20,980 nucleotides of DNA from Rhodanobacteraceae bacterium (GTDB lineage: Bacteria > Pseudomonadota > Gammaproteobacteria > Xanthomonadales > Rhodanobacteraceae). How positions within the stretch are numbered: position 1 is the first letter of the stretch; every line of letters begins with the position of its first letter. The notes under the pieces were generated by a model. It was not told the origin of the DNA. It was given only the letters and a program-made list of their open reading frames with translations, and did no database searches. A program made the translations under genes and the position numbers. The stretch lies in NCBI GenBank assembly GCA_025928735.1, contig JAICIW010000004.1, forward strand, positions 1-20,980, read 5' to 3'. Shown in pieces: positions 1-7,001 of the stretch.

Positions 1-386
1 CGCGCATCACGCATCGACTTCGCGTGGTTCAGACAAACAGGGGAGGGCAGAAGAAAAGTTGCTGCCCGGATACGACAAGCGGAGGAGCTGACTACGCTTG
101 CCGCACCGGGCAACGGTCCGGGGTCCACTGCCAATGGGAAATTCCCTCGGAGCACGCATCATAGCGCGGGGACTGGCAGGGGCCAAGGTTGACAAGGCCG
201 ATTTCCGGATGAAATTTTTTATCGATCAGGAACAATAGTTTGGTGCGTTAATATTCCGTTGTTTCGAGAGTTGTACACAGTACGCGAGCGTATGGAATAC
301 CTCGAAACATGGTCTCGACCATCATGCGGTGCACGGCCGGAAAGCAAGGGCATTGGCGTTTGCGCACGCGACGTTTGTGCGCAGGG
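1..386. other. Gene-free left edge with dense dyad symmetry
   Basis: I see no convincing protein gene here. The short reading frames are low in plausibility, and the only longer plus-strand frame is a shadow of the permease. The region does hold several inverted repeats: a nested hairpin at 58-114 (separate entry), TTTCGAG at 262-268 against CTCGAAA at 301-307, TACGC-ga-GCGTA at 281-292, and ATGGTC-tc-GACCAT at 309-322. Just past the permease stop codon lies TGCGCAC (361-367) against GTGCGCA (377-383). That last pair could be a terminator-like hairpin for the permease transcript, but no T-run follows it. Part of the region may be the 3' end of a transcription unit to the left of the window. 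Confidence 0.5.
58..220 (+). ncRNA. Possible structured RNA or 3' UTR ending in a weak terminator
   Basis: A long nested hairpin is visible. GCCCGG at 64-69 pairs with CCGGGC at 106-111. Inside it, CAAGCG at 76-81 pairs with CGCTTG at 95-100. GTT at 58-60 extends the outer stem with AAC at 112-114 across a three-base bulge. Further on, CTGCC near 129 can pair with GGCAG near 177, enclosing GGGAA-a-TTCCC. ATTTC-cggat-GAAAT at 201-215 is followed by five more T (216-220), which resembles a weak intrinsic terminator on the plus strand and is the only hint of direction. I do not recognise it as 6S, tmRNA, SRP RNA, RNase P or a named riboswitch. It could equally be the untranslated tail of a gene outside the window. 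Confidence 0.25.
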
Positions 387-1835
387 TCACTTGCGCAGCA
401 GGCTGTGCCGGTAACCGTAGCCGAAGTAGATCACCAAGCCCAGCAGTGTCCACAACCCCATCAGCGTCCAGTTGTACCAGTTCTCCCAATACAACAACAT
501 GAGGCAACTCAGCACACCAAGTGTGCAGGTGACGCTGGCCCAGGGAACGCGGAATGTGCGCGGCAGTTCAGGACGCGTGTGGCGCAGGATCAGCACGCCC
601 GCGCAAACCGCGACGAATGCCAGCAGCGTGCCCATCGACACCAGATCGCCCAGCACGTCCAGCGGGAAGATGGCCGCAAGCAACGCGATGCCCGTGCCGG
701 TGATCAGCGTGTTGATATACGGCGTGCGATGGCGCGGGTGCAGCTTGGCGAATACCGGTGGCAGCATGCCGTCGCGACCCATGATCATGAAGATGCGCGG
801 TTGCGCGATGATCATCACCAGTACCACCGATCCCAGCCCAAGCAGGGCGCCAATCTCCACCAGCCAGCGCAGCCAGTTGAGTTGCGGGTGCGCGGCCACC
901 GCCGTCACGACCGGTTCGGCGGTGCCGAGTTGCGCGAACGGGATCAGCCCGGTCAACACGGCCGCCATCGCCACGTACAGGACGGTGCAGATGGCCAATG
1001 ACGCCAGCGTGCCGATCGGCAGGTCGCGTTGCGGATTCTTGGCTTCCTGCGCAGCGGTCGATGTCGCTTCGAATCCGATGTAGGCGAAGAACACCAAGGT
1101 CGCCGCGCGCATGATGCCGCCCCAGCCGTATTTCTCCGGGCCCTCGGCGGGCGGGATGAACGGGTGCCACAAATCCGGATTCACGTAGTGCCAGCCGGCC
1201 ACGATCACGATCACGATCAAGGTGACTTTCAAGATCACGATGGCGCTGTTGACGCCGCTGGACTCGCGGATGCCGACGTAGCAGAGCCATGTCAGCAGCA
1301 GCACCATGATGACGGCAGGCAGGTTGAACAAGGCGCCGGTGACGACGAGGTGCTTGTCCACGAATGCGATCGGCGCGTTGGTAAGGGCATCGGGCAGGTC
1401 GAATCCCATGTGGCGGACCAGGCTTCTGAAATAACCTGTCCAGCTCACCGCGACCGCCGACGCCGATACGCCGTATTCCAGCACCATGTTCCAGCCGATG
1501 AACCATGCCGCGAACTCGCCGAGCGTGGCATACGCGTAGGAATACGAGCTGCCCGACATCGGGATCAGCGTTGCGAATTCGGCGTAGCACAACGCGGTGA
1601 AGCTGCAGACCGCGGCCGCGATCAGGAACGACAGCAGCACAGCGGGTCCGGCGTGCTCGGCCGCGGCTTGTCCCGTGATCACGAAGATGCCGCCGCCGAT
1701 CACGGCGCCGATGCCGAGCGCAGTCAATCCCCACGGTCCCAGGGTGCGCCGCAACTGGACGCCGCCGTGGGCGTCGTCGGAGACCGTGGCAACGCCGACC
1801 GGCTTGCGTGCGAGCAAGCGCCCGAGAACGGTCAC
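387..1835 (-). CDS. APC-superfamily amino acid permease (cationic amino acid transporter type)
   Basis: Inner-membrane amino acid transporter of 482 residues. The N-terminal membrane segment carries the APC signature GIGAVIGGGIFV, followed by AGPAVLLSFLIAA and the SGSSYSYAY helix. Further on come FFAYIGFEATSTAAQEA, KNPQRDLPIG and the QPRIFMIMGRDGMLPPVFAKLH region, all typical of YhdG/CAT-like permeases, with about twelve hydrophobic segments in total. I chose the GTG at 1833-1835 because GGGGA precedes it by five bases and because the N-terminus then lines up with the neighbouring paralogue; the open frame runs further upstream but with non-membrane, low-plausibility sequence. It lies 112 bp downstream of the paralogous permease on the same strand and may share its transcript. 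Family assignment is firm. The substrate (lysine, arginine, ornithine or a neutral amino acid) cannot be read from the sequence. Confidence 0.9.
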   Translation of the reverse strand: MTVLGRLLARKPVGVATVSDDAHGGVQLRRTLGPWGLTALGIGAVIGGGIFVITGQAAAEHAGPAVLLSFLIAAAVCSFTALCYAEFATLIPMSGSSYSYAYATLGEFAAWFIGWNMVLEYGVSASAVAVSWTGYFRSLVRHMGFDLPDALTNAPIAFVDKHLVVTGALFNLPAVIMVLLLTWLCYVGIRESSGVNSAIVILKVTLIVIVIVAGWHYVNPDLWHPFIPPAEGPEKYGWGGIMRAATLVFFAYIGFEATSTAAQEAKNPQRDLPIGTLASLAICTVLYVAMAAVLTGLIPFAQLGTAEPVVTAVAAHPQLNWLRWLVEIGALLGLGSVVLVMIIAQPRIFMIMGRDGMLPPVFAKLHPRHRTPYINTLITGTGIALLAAIFPLDVLGDLVSMGTLLAFVAVCAGVLILRHTRPELPRTFRVPWASVTCTLGVLSCLMLLYWENWYNWTLMGLWTLLGLVIYFGYGYRHSLLRK

Positions 1836-1947
1836 GACGTTCCCCGTCGTACGCGTGACACCCGTGCCGACGCAGCTTGCGCGGCAGGACGGAGTGCTGG
1901 CGAAAACATCGGGCGAGTTTGAATGCCCGCCCCGAACGACTGCGCCA

Positions 1948-3480
1948 TCACACCACGTCGTCCAGTGCGTGGGCCATCTTTTCCGGCGACATCTGGCTGC
2001 GCTTGTAGCCATACAACCGATAGAAGATCAGCCCGACCACCGCCCACACCACGAACACGACCTTGGCCACGACGCTGAGGTTGACGAACAGCAACAGGCA
2101 CCCGGCCACAGCCAGCGGGCACACGATCCACACCAGTGGCGTGCGGAACGGGCGCTTGCGATCCGGCTGGCGCTTGCGCAGGATCATCACGCCAATCGAC
2201 ACCATCGCGAAAGCGAGCAGGGTGCCGGCGTTCGACGTGTCGGCCAGTTTTCCGACCGGAAACAACGCGGCGCACAGCGATACCACGATGCCGGTCACGT
2301 AGGTGATCACGTGCGGCGTGAAGAAGCGCGGGTGCACCTTCGAGAACACGTCGGGCAGCAGGCCATCGCGCGACATCGTGAAGAAGATGCGGGTCTGGCC
2401 GAACATCATCATCAGGATCACCGACGGCAGCGCCACGATGGCCGCGAGCTCGATCATGACGGCAACCCTCGGATGTCCGAGCGTACTCATCACTTGCGCC
2501 AGCGGTTCGCGGCTGCAAACCAGTGCCTGGGAATTGCCGCATGCTGCCGCGAATGCTGGCGTACCCGGGTCCAGGAACGCGCCCGTCGCGCTCGTGAGCG
2601 GCTGTGCGCCGACCGAACCGGCCGCGCCGTAGCCCACCAGCAGGTAGAAAATTGTGCAGATCACCAACGCGGCGATCAGCCCGATCGGAACGTTTCGATT
2701 GGGGTTGCGGGTCTCCTCGGCGGCAGTGGAAACCGCATCGAAGCCGACGTAGGCGAAGAAGATGGAGGCCGCCGCACCCAGCACGCCGATGCCGTTGCTG
2801 CCAACTGGATTGCCCCAGCCGGTTGGCAGGAACGGATGCAGGTTGGCGTCCTTGACCGCCGGTACGGCGATGATGATGAATACGGTCAGCGCGATGATCT
2901 TGATGGCCACCAGCACCGCGTTCACGCGGGCGCTCTTGGAAGTGCCGATCACCAGCAGGCCGGTCACCGCGACGCCGATCAGGAAGGCCAGCAGGTTGAA
3001 GCCGCCGCCCAGCGTCGGTCCGGTCTGCAGCCACAAAGGCAGCGACAGGGTTCCCGGTTTGACCAATCCGAAGATGCCGCTGTTGAGCAGGCCGTTGACA
3101 TAGCCAGCCCAGCCTACGCACACCGCCGTTGCGCCAATCGCGTATTCCAGGACCAGCGCCCAACCGACGATCCATGCGATCAGTTCGCCCATGACCCCGT
3201 AGGAGTACGTGTACGCGGAACCGGACACCGGAACCATGGCGGCGAGCTCGGCGTAGGCGAGGGCGGCCAGGCCGCAGACAGCCGCCGCGATCACGAACGA
3301 AACCATCATGCCGGGGCCGGCTTTCTGGGCCGCTTCGGCGGTCAGCACGAAAATGCCGGTTCCGATTACCGCGCCGATCCCGAGCAAGGTCAACTGGATC
3401 GGACCCAACTGGCGTTTCAGCCCCTTCTTTTCGGCTGTCGCGAGAATCTGGTCAAGCGGCTTCACACGCCAAAAGATCAT
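1948..3480 (-). CDS. APC-superfamily amino acid permease, upstream paralogue
   Basis: Inner-membrane amino acid transporter of 510 residues, clearly paralogous to the next gene downstream. It shows GIGAVIGTGIFVLTAEAA in the first membrane helix, PVSGSAYTYSYGVMGEL, FFAYVGFDAVSTAAEE, TRNPNRNVPIGL and TRIFFTMSRDGLLPDVFSKVH. These are the standard landmarks of the cationic amino acid transporter branch of APC permeases. An extra loop around residues 310-345 contains two cysteines (AACGNSQALVCSREP), which the paralogue lacks, and may be a disulphide-bearing periplasmic loop. The ATG at 3478-3480 is preceded by GGGAG with five bases between, so the longer upstream open frame was rejected. The substrate is unknown. 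Tandem duplication followed by divergence is the simplest origin of the pair. Confidence 0.92.
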   Translation of the reverse strand: MIFWRVKPLDQILATAEKKGLKRQLGPIQLTLLGIGAVIGTGIFVLTAEAAQKAGPGMMVSFVIAAAVCGLAALAYAELAAMVPVSGSAYTYSYGVMGELIAWIVGWALVLEYAIGATAVCVGWAGYVNGLLNSGIFGLVKPGTLSLPLWLQTGPTLGGGFNLLAFLIGVAVTGLLVIGTSKSARVNAVLVAIKIIALTVFIIIAVPAVKDANLHPFLPTGWGNPVGSNGIGVLGAAASIFFAYVGFDAVSTAAEETRNPNRNVPIGLIAALVICTIFYLLVGYGAAGSVGAQPLTSATGAFLDPGTPAFAAACGNSQALVCSREPLAQVMSTLGHPRVAVMIELAAIVALPSVILMMMFGQTRIFFTMSRDGLLPDVFSKVHPRFFTPHVITYVTGIVVSLCAALFPVGKLADTSNAGTLLAFAMVSIGVMILRKRQPDRKRPFRTPLVWIVCPLAVAGCLLLFVNLSVVAKVVFVVWAVVGLIFYRLYGYKRSQMSPEKMAHALDDVV

Positions 3481-3826
3481 TAGTGCTCCCAAATCACGTG
3501 GGGTCCGCGGTGGGGGAACCGTGGGCGGGCACACTCTGCGCCCCGGATGAAATCCGCCGACGCTTCCCCTCGAAGCGGCGCGGGCCTGTGCGATGGCACA
3601 AGCGCCCGTACCTTACTTGCGCTTTTATTCCGCCACAAGCGCCGGAAGGCATGTTCCGGGTCCCGAAACGCGTCAAAGACAGAGGCAAGCAGCCGTCCAT
3701 GGCACGCAGTCCGTTCGGCATCCGTGCCCCTCATCTGCGCGAGGTCATGCAATTCGAGGCATGACTTGAGCCGCGTAGATTCGAGCTCGCGTTCGGAGTG
3801 ACAGTCGCCGGACTTTCGCATGCACC
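3481..3826. other. Intergenic region upstream of the permease pair
   Basis: No supported gene in these 346 bases. They probably hold the permease promoter. On the minus strand TTGTGG (3633-3638) and TAAGGT (3610-3615) are 17 bases apart and form a weak sigma-70-like pair. CACAAGCGCC occurs twice as a direct repeat (3597-3606 and 3634-3643), with the inverse GCGCTT between the copies, so a regulator site is possible. CGCTTC (3561-3566) and GAAGCG (3572-3577) form a small hairpin. No intrinsic terminator for the preceding efpL-like gene was seen; AGTC-gccg-GACT just after its stop codon has no T-run. Confidence 0.35.
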
Positions 3827-4390
3827 TCACGCTCGGCCCGCGAATTCCCCGGTCAACGTATTTACCCATACCTTTTCGCCGGTGGTGATGTATTCCGGCA
3901 CCTGGATTTCGATGCCGGTGTCGAGCGTGGCGGGCTTGGTACGTTTGGTGGCCGAGGCGCCCTTCAGTTCCGGCGCGGTGTCGATGATCGTCAACGCGAC
4001 GCTGGTAGGCACCTGCAGCGCCACCGGTGCATCGTCGATCAACTGCACGTAATAGCCTTCCACGCTCTCCACGATGTACGCCGCGCTGTCGCCGACCAGA
4101 TCGGGATCGAGCATGTAAGGCGTGTAGTCCTCGGCGTCGAGGAACACGAAGGCGTCGCCATCCTTGTAGGAATAATTCGCCGCGCGGCGGGTCAGTTCCA
4201 TTTCCTTCAGGTCGTCGTCGGCGCGCAGACTCAGGTCGAACTTGCGCCCGCCCGGAATCGAATAGAGGATGAAGCGAAAGGTGACGTTGCCGCCGCGCGC
4301 GGTCGGCGAGCTGCGCTCGATGTCGCGCACCTGGTACACGGTGCCTTCGTGTTCGACCACGTTGCCTTTCTTGACGTCGGAAGCTTTCAT
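3827..4390 (-). CDS. efpL: EF-P-like translation factor EfpL (YeiP type)
   Basis: A 187-residue paralogue of elongation factor P, which relieves ribosome stalling at polyproline and some other motifs by binding between the P and E sites. The three-domain EF-P layout is intact: an N-terminal KOW-like domain (MKASDVKKGNVVEHEG), then the OB domains ending in GIEIQVPEYITTGEKVWVNT. The loop that reaches the peptidyl-transferase centre reads SSPTARGG, with Arg32 at the tip. This marks the EfpL/YeiP subgroup rather than canonical EF-P, whose tip is a modified Lys or a rhamnosylated Arg in another loop context. The conserved EDYTPY and KGASATKRTKPATL segments also match YeiP. Oddly, no Shine-Dalgarno motif precedes the ATG; the bases directly before it belong to a short direct repeat. 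There is no operon partner immediately downstream. Confidence 0.92.
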   Translation of the reverse strand: MKASDVKKGNVVEHEGTVYQVRDIERSSPTARGGNVTFRFILYSIPGGRKFDLSLRADDDLKEMELTRRAANYSYKDGDAFVFLDAEDYTPYMLDPDLVGDSAAYIVESVEGYYVQLIDDAPVALQVPTSVALTIIDTAPELKGASATKRTKPATLDTGIEIQVPEYITTGEKVWVNTLTGEFAGRA

Positions 4391-4391
4391 G

Positions 4392-4429
4392 GGGTTCGGG
4401 GACTCGGAGTTCTGGGTTCGGGACTCGGA
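4392..4429. repeat. Short tandem direct repeat abutting the efpL start codon
   Basis: Two imperfect copies lie head to tail: GGGTTCGGGGACTCGGA (4392-4408) and GGGTTCGGGACTCGGA (4414-4429), differing by one G and separated by five bases. On the coding strand they form the last 40 bases of the efpL leader and end one base before its ATG. Similar GAGTCCCGAAC-type stretches look like low-complexity dispersed repeats rather than a regulator site, but the position may affect translation. Confidence 0.6.
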
Positions 4430-4447
4430 CGGACTTCACTTTCCGTG

Positions 4448-4627
4448 GTCATTCCGGACGCGGCGCAGCCGCGATCCGCGGTGCGGAATCCATCTTGCTC
4501 GCGTGTTCGTCCATGAAAATCAAAATGGATTACGCGCCGCTCCTGCGGCGCGCCCTTTGGGCCATCGGCTTTGCCGATGTTCGCTTCGGCATCCATGCCT
4601 CTGCAGTCGGGCCTGCGCCGGAATGAC
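4448..4627. repeat. 180-bp hairpin-rich intergenic element with 10-bp inverted ends
   Basis: The element is bounded by GTCATTCCGG (4448-4457) and its exact inverse CCGGAATGAC (4618-4627). Between them lie four further inverted repeats: CGCGGC-gca-GCCGCG (4459-4473), AATCCAT (4487-4493) against ATGGATT (4525-4531), GCGCCGC-tcct-GCGGCGC (4534-4551) and CATCGGC-ttt-GCCGATG (4563-4579). This architecture, with a TCATTCCGG end, resembles the dispersed non-coding repeats common in Xanthomonadales and related genomes. It fits a MITE-like or mosaic element. No reading frame in it looks real. It sits between the dehydrogenase stop codon and efpL and could fold in the transcript. Confidence 0.6.
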
Positions 4628-4633
4628 GACAAG

Positions 4634-5401
4634 TTATTTGGGGGCAAGTCTTACGGCGCCATCCAGCCGGATTACGCTGCCGTTCAAATAGCGGTTGCCG
4701 AGGATGAACGCCACGGTTTGCGCGAATTCTTCCGCCTTGCCGAGCCGTGACGGGAAGGGGATCGACGCCGACAAGGATTCCTGCACCTGCGGCGGCATCC
4801 CGTCCACCATCGGCGTCCAGAAGATACCCGGCGCGATGGTCATCACGCGGATACCGAAGCGCGACAGTTCGCGCGCCATCGGCAAGGTCATGCCGACCAC
4901 GCCGCCTTTGGAAGCAGAATAGGCCGCTTGTCCGATCTGGCCTTCGTAGGCCGCCACCGAAGCGGTGTTGACGATCACGCCGCGCTCGCCATCTTCGCCC
5001 GGGTCGTTCGCCTGCATCAGCGCGGCGCCCGCCTTGGCGACGTTGAAGCTGCCGACCAGATTCACCATCACGGTGCCGGCGAAATTCTTCAGCGGCATCG
5101 GCCCTTGCTTGCCCAGCACGCGTCCTGCGCCGAGGATGCCGGCGCAGTTCATCACCACATTCAGCCCGCCCATTGACTCGCGCGCGGCGGCGATATTGGC
5201 AACCACGTTTTCTTCGCTGGTGACGTCGGTCCTGAGGAATCGCGCCGCCCCGCCCAGTTCCTTCGCGGCGGACTGGCCTTTTTCTTCGTTGACGTCGAAT
5301 AACGCGACGCGACCGCCGTGCGCGACGATGTGTTGCGCGACCGCGTGGCCGAGTCCGGATGCACCGCCGGTGACGACGGCCCTGACCTGATCGAGTTGCA
5401 T
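4634..5401 (-). CDS. HSD10-like 3-hydroxyacyl-CoA dehydrogenase (SDR family)
   Basis: A 255-residue classical short-chain dehydrogenase, expected to oxidise (2-methyl-)3-hydroxyacyl-CoA with NAD+ in branched-chain amino acid or fatty-acid degradation. The nucleotide-binding TGGASGLG is at residues 11-18, NCAG at 85-88, the catalytic Ser148 in NTASVAAYEG, and Tyr161/Lys165 in YSASK. The stretches GQAAYSASKGG, GMTLPMAREL, GIRVMTIAPG and PFPSRLG, and the ending GSVIRLDGAVRL, match mammalian HSD17B10 (type II 3-hydroxyacyl-CoA dehydrogenase) closely. The ATG at 5399-5401 was chosen over an upstream in-frame TTG because GGGA stands nine bases before it and the N-terminus fits the family. It lies 55 bp after the GNAT gene, at the end of the liu gene string, which supports a role in CoA-ester catabolism. 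Exact substrate is inferred. Confidence 0.9.
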   Translation of the reverse strand: MQLDQVRAVVTGGASGLGHAVAQHIVAHGGRVALFDVNEEKGQSAAKELGGAARFLRTDVTSEENVVANIAAARESMGGLNVVMNCAGILGAGRVLGKQGPMPLKNFAGTVMVNLVGSFNVAKAGAALMQANDPGEDGERGVIVNTASVAAYEGQIGQAAYSASKGGVVGMTLPMARELSRFGIRVMTIAPGIFWTPMVDGMPPQVQESLSASIPFPSRLGKAEEFAQTVAFILGNRYLNGSVIRLDGAVRLAPK

Positions 5402-5456
5402 GCGTGTGTATCCCGAGTGCAAACCGGCGATTGTAGGGGAGCCGCGCGCGCGGCGA

Positions 5457-5951
5457 CTACAACGTGCGAATGAACCAGCGGTCGCAGCCGTGATGGCCGG
5501 TGCTGCCCATCGGGGCGCAAAGCGGCGTGAAGCCCTGCTTGCGATAGAGCGCCTGCGCCGCGTCCATGCCGGTCAGTGTTTCGAGATAGCAGCGCTTGAA
5601 TCCGAACTCGCGTGCGGCATCGAGGCAACGCTTGATCATCGCCCGTCCCGCACCACGGCCGCGGGATTCGGGCAGGAAATACATCTTGCGCAATTCACAC
5701 ACATCGGGCTCGCCGTGTTCCAGCGGCGCCACGCCGCCGCCCCCGACGACCTTGCCGTCGATTTCGAACACGAAATACGCGCAGCGCGGTCGCGTGTACG
5801 CGGCGTGCATCGCGCCGACTTCCGCATCGTGGATCGCGAAGCCGTCGCCACCTGCGCCGAATTCGGGCATGACACTGCGGATGATCGCGGCGATCTCGGG
5901 GTCGTCGCGCGACTCGATCGGCCGAAGGAGAAAACCGGGGTCAGCGTGCAC
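5457..5951 (-). CDS. GNAT-family N-acetyltransferase
   Basis: A 164-residue acetyl-CoA-dependent N-acetyltransferase of the GNAT fold. The acetyl-CoA-binding motif A is clear: LRKMYFLPESRGRGAGRAMI at about 88-106, with RGRGAG at 97-102. It is followed by GFKRCYLETLTGMDAAQALYRKQGF, the usual motif B. The substrate cannot be deduced. The start appears to be the GTG at 5949-5951, preceded by GGAGG four bases away. This start codon and the first codons (HADPGF) lie inside one arm of an inverted repeat, so the present N-terminus may have been created by that repeat; a family-typical start would be close to FLLRPIESRDD. The gene is 60 bp downstream of liuE and is probably co-transcribed, without an obvious link to leucine breakdown. 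Confidence 0.88.
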   Translation of the reverse strand: MHADPGFLLRPIESRDDPEIAAIIRSVMPEFGAGGDGFAIHDAEVGAMHAAYTRPRCAYFVFEIDGKVVGGGGVAPLEHGEPDVCELRKMYFLPESRGRGAGRAMIKRCLDAAREFGFKRCYLETLTGMDAAQALYRKQGFTPLCAPMGSTGHHGCDRWFIRTL

Positions 5952-6013
5952 TTTTCCTCCAACGACGATCGTTGCGTGGCAATCTCGAAAAGTGCACGCT
6001 GATCCCGGCTTTC
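5930..6013. repeat. Long imperfect inverted repeat between liuE and the GNAT gene (REP/MITE-like)
   Basis: The left arm, 5935-5956, begins CCGGGGTCAGCG and ends TGCACTTTTC. The right arm, 5987-6008, is its inverse with a single mismatch in 22 positions. The pairing extends outward to 5930 and 6013 with one more mismatch, giving 27-base arms around a loop of about 30 bases. The motif GGGGTCAGnGTGCACTTTT resembles repeats I associate from memory with Y1 (IS200-like) REP-associated transposases in proteobacteria; that link was not checked. The element overlaps the liuE stop codon at one end and carries the Shine-Dalgarno and GTG start of the GNAT gene at the other. Confidence 0.75.
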
Positions 6014-6908
6014 ATTCGCCCATCCGCGCGCGGGTGACCCGGCTGGAAGTCGGCTTGCCGAGCTGCCTGGCCAACCACCAGCCCGTTTCGACCAATTTGT
6101 CCAGGTCAACGCCGGTTTCGATGCCCATGCCCTGCAGCATGTAGGTGACGTCCTCGCTGGCGACATTGCCAGTCGCGCCTTTCGCGTACGGGCAGCCGCC
6201 GGTGCCGGAAACGGAACTGTCGATCACCCGCACCCCTTCTTCGAGACATACCAGGATGTTCGCGAGCGCCTGATCGTAGGTGTCGTGGAAATGCACGGCC
6301 AGCGCCTTCATCGGCACGTCGAGCGACACCGCGTGGAGCATCGCACGCGCCTTCACCGGCGTGCCGACGCCGATGGTGTCGCCCAGCGAAATTTCGTCGC
6401 AGCCAAGCTCGTACAGGCGTTTCGAAACGCGCACCACGTCGCTGACGGGCACCTCGCCCTGGTACGGGCAGCCGAGCACCGTGGACACGTAACCGCGCAC
6501 GCGCACGCCCTCGGCGCGCGCGCGTTCGAGCACCGGTCGGAAACGCTCGATCGATTCGTCGATCGACGCGTTGATGTTCTTCTGGTTGAAGGCTTCGCTG
6601 GCCGCGGTGAACACCGCGATGCTGGTGACGCCGGCCGCGCGGGCGCGTTCATAACCCCGCATGTTCGGCACCAGCGCGGGGTAGTCGACGCCGGGCTTGC
6701 GGGTGATGCCGGCATAAACCTCTTCGGCGTCGGCGAGCTGCGGCACCCACTTCGGGCTGACGAAGCTGGTGGCCTCGATCGTTTCCAGACCGCACGCCGA
6801 CAACCGGTCGATCAACTCGATCTTGACCGGTGTCGGGATGACGGTCTTCTCGTTCTGCAAGCCGTCGCGGGCGCCGACTTCCACGATGCGGACGTGATTG
6901 GGAAACAT
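6012..6908 (-). CDS. liuE: Hydroxymethylglutaryl-CoA lyase
   Basis: A 298-residue cytosolic enzyme that cleaves (S)-HMG-CoA into acetoacetate and acetyl-CoA, the last step of leucine degradation. The DRE-TIM metallolyase signature is present at the N-terminus (VEVGARDGLQNE, with the metal/catalytic Asp15). HFHD supplies metal ligands His206 and His208. The family signature SVSGTGGCPYAKGATGN holds the catalytic Cys239. Length and sequence agree with bacterial and human HMG-CoA lyases. The ATG at 6906-6908 gives the family-typical N-terminus, but no strong Shine-Dalgarno sequence is visible; CCGGAA lies about 10 bases upstream. It follows liuD after 93 bp on the same strand. Its stop codon lies in the outer edge of the inverted repeat at 5930-6013. 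Confidence 0.95.
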   Translation of the reverse strand: MFPNHVRIVEVGARDGLQNEKTVIPTPVKIELIDRLSACGLETIEATSFVSPKWVPQLADAEEVYAGITRKPGVDYPALVPNMRGYERARAAGVTSIAVFTAASEAFNQKNINASIDESIERFRPVLERARAEGVRVRGYVSTVLGCPYQGEVPVSDVVRVSKRLYELGCDEISLGDTIGVGTPVKARAMLHAVSLDVPMKALAVHFHDTYDQALANILVCLEEGVRVIDSSVSGTGGCPYAKGATGNVASEDVTYMLQGMGIETGVDLDKLVETGWWLARQLGKPTSSRVTRARMGE

Positions 6909-7001
6909 GCGCGGGGCGGTTCCGGATGATTGACGCGGTCCAAAGCGAAATGATGCCGGAGCGCGCCGATTGCAAGGCGCACGCGACCGGCGCGGCCACG
7001 G

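Noticed and set aside
110..165. A cobalamin-riboswitch-like CCACTG followed by GGGAA near 127-143.
   Set aside because: The conserved B12 core (upstream GGGAA-GGTG pair and the GCCACTG box in full) is not present, and no plus-strand gene follows.
7..195. A 62-codon minus-strand frame at the left edge.
   Set aside because: It starts at TTG, lacks a ribosome site, has no homology I recognise and is cut through by the hairpin structure.
1832..3175. A 447-codon minus-strand frame overlapping the upstream permease in another register.
   Set aside because: Out-of-frame Arg/Gly/Asp-rich shadow of a gene with clear transmembrane signatures.
1597..3483. A 628-codon plus-strand open frame opposite the permeases.
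   Set aside because: It is a shadow frame: low-complexity Gln/His/Arg/Asp composition and no motif, while the minus strand encodes clear membrane transporters.
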